Part shown: positions 61,095 through 64,000 of the stretch, piece after piece
How the letters are laid out: each line of letters opens with the position of its first letter
Position numbering within the stretch: the first letter of the stretch is position 1
Assembly (NCBI GenBank): GCA_015062445.1
Contig: SUUQ01000004.1
Location: 1 to 64,000, forward strand
Direction of reading: 5' to 3'
Origin: Alphaproteobacteria bacterium
GTDB taxonomy: Bacteria; Pseudomonadota; Alphaproteobacteria; Rs-D84
Length of the DNA stretch: 64,000 nucleotides
The notes under the pieces: generated by a model
Databases searched by the model: none
Told to the model about the DNA's origin: nothing
What the model saw: only the letters and a program-made list of their open reading frames with translations
Made by a program: the position numbers and the translations under genes

Positions 61095-61973
61095 ATGCCT
61101 GCAAAAAATAAAAATGCCGCACGTGAATGGTTTAATACGATTTTCTATGGTGCACTGATTGCGATTGTGTTTCGCAGTTTCCTGTTGGAACCGTTTAATA
61201 TTCCATCAGGTTCAATGATTCCAACACTGCATGTCGGGGACCATATCTTTGTAGAGAAATGGGCATATGGATATTCCAGATACTCGTTCCCGTTCGGATC
61301 GTGGAAACTGTGGAATGGTCGTTTCTGGGCAACAGAACCAAACGTTGGTGATGTCATCGTTTTCAGAAACCCTGAAAATGAATCACAGGACTATGTTAAA
61401 CGTCTGATTGGAAAACCAGGCGACAAAATCCAGATGATTAATGGACGGCTGCACATCAATGATGTGCAGGTACCACGTGAAAATCCACGACCATATGTGG
61501 TCGCAATGCTGCCAAAGTCTATGCGGGGGGTCGGATATTATAAAGACAATATGTCAATCAAAGGTAATAAAATCTGGGTCGATAATAAACCTGCAGAATT
61601 TAACTATACAATCGAATATAAACCTGATGATTTCTGCCATATGTATAATGGGGCATGTGGGGTCTTTAACGTGACGGAATACACAGAAACACTGCCAAAC
61701 GGAAAACAGCACAGCATCATCGAGTTTACAGATGACGCACCGTTCGACAATACAGATGTGTTTGTGGTGCCTGAAAATCACTTCTTTTTCATGGGTGATA
61801 ATCGTGATAACAGTGGCGACAGTCGGGGCAGTATCAGATATGTGCCACGTGATAATGTCTTGGGGCAAGTCTGGTTCGTGTGGTATTCGCATAACTACTA
61901 TGCACCGATGCTGGCACTGTGGTCATGGGGCAATAAAATGCGTTGGGACAGATTTGGAATGGGTATAGATTAA
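61095..61973 (+). CDS. lepB: Signal peptidase I
   Basis: 292 aa. One N-terminal membrane helix (FYGALIAIVFRSFLL), catalytic Ser in IPSGSMIPTL, catalytic Lys in YVKRLIGKPGD, and the box FFMGDNRDNSGDSR. An insert (~60 aa) between the two catalytic regions is normal for diderm enzymes. It cleaves signal peptides such as those of the Cys-rich proteins. It is followed by rnc after 1 bp. Confidence 0.96.
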   Translation: MPAKNKNAAREWFNTIFYGALIAIVFRSFLLEPFNIPSGSMIPTLHVGDHIFVEKWAYGYSRYSFPFGSWKLWNGRFWATEPNVGDVIVFRNPENESQDYVKRLIGKPGDKIQMINGRLHINDVQVPRENPRPYVVAMLPKSMRGVGYYKDNMSIKGNKIWVDNKPAEFNYTIEYKPDDFCHMYNGACGVFNVTEYTETLPNGKQHSIIEFTDDAPFDNTDVFVVPENHFFFMGDNRDNSGDSRGSIRYVPRDNVLGQVWFVWYSHNYYAPMLALWSWGNKMRWDRFGMGID

Positions 61974-61974
61974 A

Positions 61975-62607
61975 ATGAAAATACTGAATTATGAATTTAA
62001 TGACAAAAGCTTGCTGGATTTAGCACTGACACAAAGCGGTGCAGATGCGCAGCATAATAATGAAAGACTGGAATTTATCGGGGATAGAGTACTGGGGTTG
62101 AGTGTGGCGGCGCTGCTGTATGAAATGTACCCAAATGAATCCGAAGGCGAACTGGCACGGCGACATGCAATGCTGGTGTCGACAGATACACTGGGGAAAG
62201 TCGGAAAAGAAATCGGACTGGAAAAACAGATAAAACATGGACATATGACTGCAGGACGCACAAAGCATATACTGGCCAACGCAATGGAGGCCATATTTGG
62301 CGCAATATTTCTGGATGCAGGATTCAATACCGCACGTGATATCATCATCAATATGTGGAAAAATTTGGCAGCGCAAGATGCAGTTGCACCAAAAGATCCA
62401 AAAACTGCACTGCAGGAACTGGTGCAACAGTCAGATTCAGGAAAATTGCCAGTGTATGAATATTTAACCCCCAGCGGAGCATCACACAACCCAACGTTCA
62501 GTGTACGTGTGTCCGCAATGGGAAAATCTGCAATGGGGGTCGGGACATCTAAAAAAGCCGCCAGTATCGCAGCTGCAGAAGAATTGTTGAAAATCCTTGC
62601 AATTTAG
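61975..62607 (+). CDS. rnc: Ribonuclease III
   Basis: 210 aa. NNERLEFIGDRVLGL signature, a second acidic site (ANAMEAIFGAIFLD), and a C-terminal double-stranded RNA-binding domain (PKTALQELVQQ ... KKAASIAAAEELL). It matures rRNA and cuts double-stranded RNA. Coupled to lepB, as in most proteobacteria. Confidence 0.96.
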   Translation: MKILNYEFNDKSLLDLALTQSGADAQHNNERLEFIGDRVLGLSVAALLYEMYPNESEGELARRHAMLVSTDTLGKVGKEIGLEKQIKHGHMTAGRTKHILANAMEAIFGAIFLDAGFNTARDIIINMWKNLAAQDAVAPKDPKTALQELVQQSDSGKLPVYEYLTPSGASHNPTFSVRVSAMGKSAMGVGTSKKAASIAAAEELLKILAI

Positions 62608-62655
62608 GGATTTGAAAACTAAAATCATCATACAATAAAAATAAAAGGAAAAAAT

Positions 62656-62988
62656 ATGTTTTCGATCTTGTTAGTTTTTTTAATTATTGACGCAGTATTA
62701 ATGATCGGATTAATCCTGTTGCAAAAGTCCGAAGGTTCGGGTATGTCGGGCTCGTCAGCGGCATCAATGTTTGGTGGTGCGTTAAGCGGGGCGGCGGCTG
62801 GAAACTTTCTGACACGGGCAACAGCATGGTTGGCAACGATATTCTTTGTTCTGTGTGCAGCATTGGCATTTGTTGCATCAAAAATGAATGTCGAGGCACA
62901 GCAAAGTGATTTGCGTACAGAAATTATTATGCAAGAAAATGCCGCACCGGCAGCAGACATACCGGCAGATGCGCCCAAGGCAGAATAA
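62656..62988 (+). CDS. secG: Preprotein translocase subunit SecG
   Basis: 110 aa. Two membrane helices (ILLVFLIIDAVLMIGLILLQ; WLATIFFVLCAALAFVA) flank the conserved QKSEGSGM and FGGALSG segment, followed by an acidic/Ala-rich tail. Forms the SecYEG channel accessory. It has its own AAAGGA site and is closed by a terminator. Confidence 0.93.
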   Translation: MFSILLVFLIIDAVLMIGLILLQKSEGSGMSGSSAASMFGGALSGAAAGNFLTRATAWLATIFFVLCAALAFVASKMNVEAQQSDLRTEIIMQENAAPAADIPADAPKAE

Positions 62989-62997
62989 GTTCAGTGT

Positions 62998-63030
62998 AAA
63001 AAATCCCGCAACCTGCGGGATTTTTTTTAT
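62998..63030 (+). terminator. Terminator after secG
   Basis: AAATCCCGCA-n2-TGCGGGATTT followed by a T run, ending exactly where the opposite-strand GNAT gene stops. Confidence 0.8.
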
Positions 63031-63764
63031 CTGTGGTTCGTTTGCTGTGTTTTTATTTGATGTGCTGTAAACTGAGTTAATGCACGCGATAAATATTTTG
63101 CAATGTATGACGAATCCGCATAGACAGATTTATCATCTGGGCCGGCAACACCAGTAATCATGCCATCTGATGCACGATATACGTACGTGGGTAAATGGTG
63201 CTGGGTTATGTTTGCAGAATCAAATCGACCATGGTGACGCCGGGATATAGATGCACAATGGATGGACGTAGATGCATTTGTCCAAAATAATGGAGATACC
63301 TGAGCGCCGTTGTAAAGACTGATGTCTTTGACCAAATAATTGTCATGGGTTGGCGATGTATAACCAATACACTTGTAAAATGGGGTTGCAGAATATAACG
63401 CAACCAATTCAATCATGTCAGCGTCAAATGCACACGCATTTTCCATCGCAGACATCAATCTGCGCCCCAACCCCATATGCTGATATTCCGGCAATACATA
63501 CAAGTGTCGCATACTGATAACGCGGTCTTCACAATCGCCATGAATACTGGCAATCATTTTCGTGTCATCATATGCAGCAAATGCAAAATTCTTGATGTTG
63601 GTCTGCCAGGCGTTCGCATAGTCTGTATATGCCTGGGAAATATCCAAGGGCGACATCACGACACCATAATTATGCTTCATAGTTGCAACACGTATACGCA
63701 ACATGTTGTCCCAGACGCCTGGGGCCGACTGATCGAATATTGGAAGAATCTGGATATCTGTCAT
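63027..63764 (-). CDS. GNAT family N-acetyltransferase
   Basis: 245 aa from MTDIQILPIFDQSAPG (63764). The acetyl-CoA-binding motif is EYQHMGLGRRLMS, with ISMRHLYVLP as the preceding strand and YSATPFYKCIGY as motif B, all typical of GNAT enzymes. The last ~90 residues form an extra domain without recognisable motif. Substrate unknown. Confidence 0.85.
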   Translation of the reverse strand: MTDIQILPIFDQSAPGVWDNMLRIRVATMKHNYGVVMSPLDISQAYTDYANAWQTNIKNFAFAAYDDTKMIASIHGDCEDRVISMRHLYVLPEYQHMGLGRRLMSAMENACAFDADMIELVALYSATPFYKCIGYTSPTHDNYLVKDISLYNGAQVSPLFWTNASTSIHCASISRRHHGRFDSANITQHHLPTYVYRASDGMITGVAGPDDKSVYADSSYIAKYLSRALTQFTAHQIKTQQTNHR

Positions 63765-63804
63765 GTTTGTACATATAATACAAATATTATATTTTGTCAA
63801 TAGC

Positions 63805-63999
63805 TTAAAATACTATTTTTATTGTCGGGAATGCGGTGTGGGTTGCGTCTGATTCAACAATGATGTTTTCAGGTGATACCCAACGATATGACAAATGATT
63901 TGGTACAACACGATCCATGCCAGCAATATAGTGCAACTGGGGGACGTCTGGCAGATGTTCCAAGTCCAACGAACGGGTCAATGGACGGTCGCCAAAATG
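63805..63999 (-). CDS. Alpha/beta hydrolase-like protein, C-terminal part, cut by window
   Basis: 65 codons are visible before the stop at 63805; the start lies outside. The run YIAGMDRVVPNHL followed by ESDATHTAFPTI fits the catalytic Asp (GxxDxVVP) and His (THTAF) of the alpha/beta hydrolase fold. Length and substrate cannot be judged. Confidence 0.55.
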   Translation of the reverse strand, partial: HFGDRPLTRSLDLEHLPDVPQLHYIAGMDRVVPNHLSYRWVSPENIIVESDATHTAFPTIKIVF

Positions 64000-64000
64000 T

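Overview
The window looks like the chromosome of an uncultured alphaproteobacterium, probably host- or gut-associated. The evidence is indirect. There is alphaproteobacterial housekeeping gene content (frr-uppS-cdsA-rseP-bamA, priA, tilS-ftsH, groES-groEL, lepB-rnc-secG). The S24-type repressor architecture is alphaproteobacterial. Short palindromes of the type common in intracellular alphaproteobacteria are present. Very large Cys-rich surface proteins and small lipoproteins are also typical of reduced, gut-type lineages. No species can be named from sequence alone.

Layout. 1-3.3 kb: the 3' part of a giant Cys-rich repeat protein, followed by an 88-bp hairpin element and REP-like palindromes. 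3.4-6.3 kb: minus-strand YraN, a secreted protein, two VirB8-like membrane proteins and two tiny lipoproteins. 6.3-11.7 kb: the envelope/translation operon frr-uppS-cdsA-rseP-bamA, without dxr. 12-14.3 kb: a lipoprotein and an isolated phage MuF-type/T4-lysozyme fusion with a terminator-riddled leader. 14.4-14.6 kb: tRNA-His and tRNA-Ala. 14.6-21.9 kb: recG, an M48 peptidase with a repeat region, rph, an MprF-type membrane protein and RNase E/G. 22-26.6 kb: a three-gene surface-glycan operon ending in a polysaccharide deacetylase fused to a radical SAM domain.

26.7-40.1 kb holds a compact podovirus-like structural cluster on the minus strand: lysin, holin, scaffold, histone-like protein, capsid, tail tube, tail fibre, terminase, portal and receptor-binding protein. 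It has no recognisable integrase or phage replication genes, so it resembles a domesticated prophage or gene-transfer-agent-like cluster. Its large terminase gene is split: the ATPase half (33.05-33.67 kb) and the nuclease half (28.87-29.67 kb) are separated by about 3.4 kb carrying dnaB, a double-HTH S24-like regulator that has lost the expected catalytic serine, and an unknown gene, all on the plus strand.

40.3-47.2 kb: birA, two HTH proteins, a candidate structured small RNA with pyrimidine-rich (anti-Shine-Dalgarno-like) loops and its own promoter and terminator, priA, a kinase-like protein, miaA and GAPDH. 47.3-51.6 kb: a second giant Cys-rich protein whose C-terminus and 3' flank duplicate those of the first. 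51.7-64 kb: MBL hydrolase, ftsH, tilS, LOG protein, DUF167, HIT protein, groESL, a mini-HTH gene behind a riboswitch-like or attenuator-like leader, an unknown gene with a strong promoter, comM, lepB, rnc, secG, a GNAT protein and a partial hydrolase.

How the genes fit together: the envelope genes (bamA, rseP, cdsA, uppS, lepB, secG, lipoproteins, glycan operon) would build and decorate the surface on which the giant Cys-rich proteins are presumably displayed. The most novel-looking items are the deacetylase/radical-SAM fusion, the terminase split by dnaB, the two candidate structured RNAs, and the paired Cys-rich loci with their shared hairpin element.
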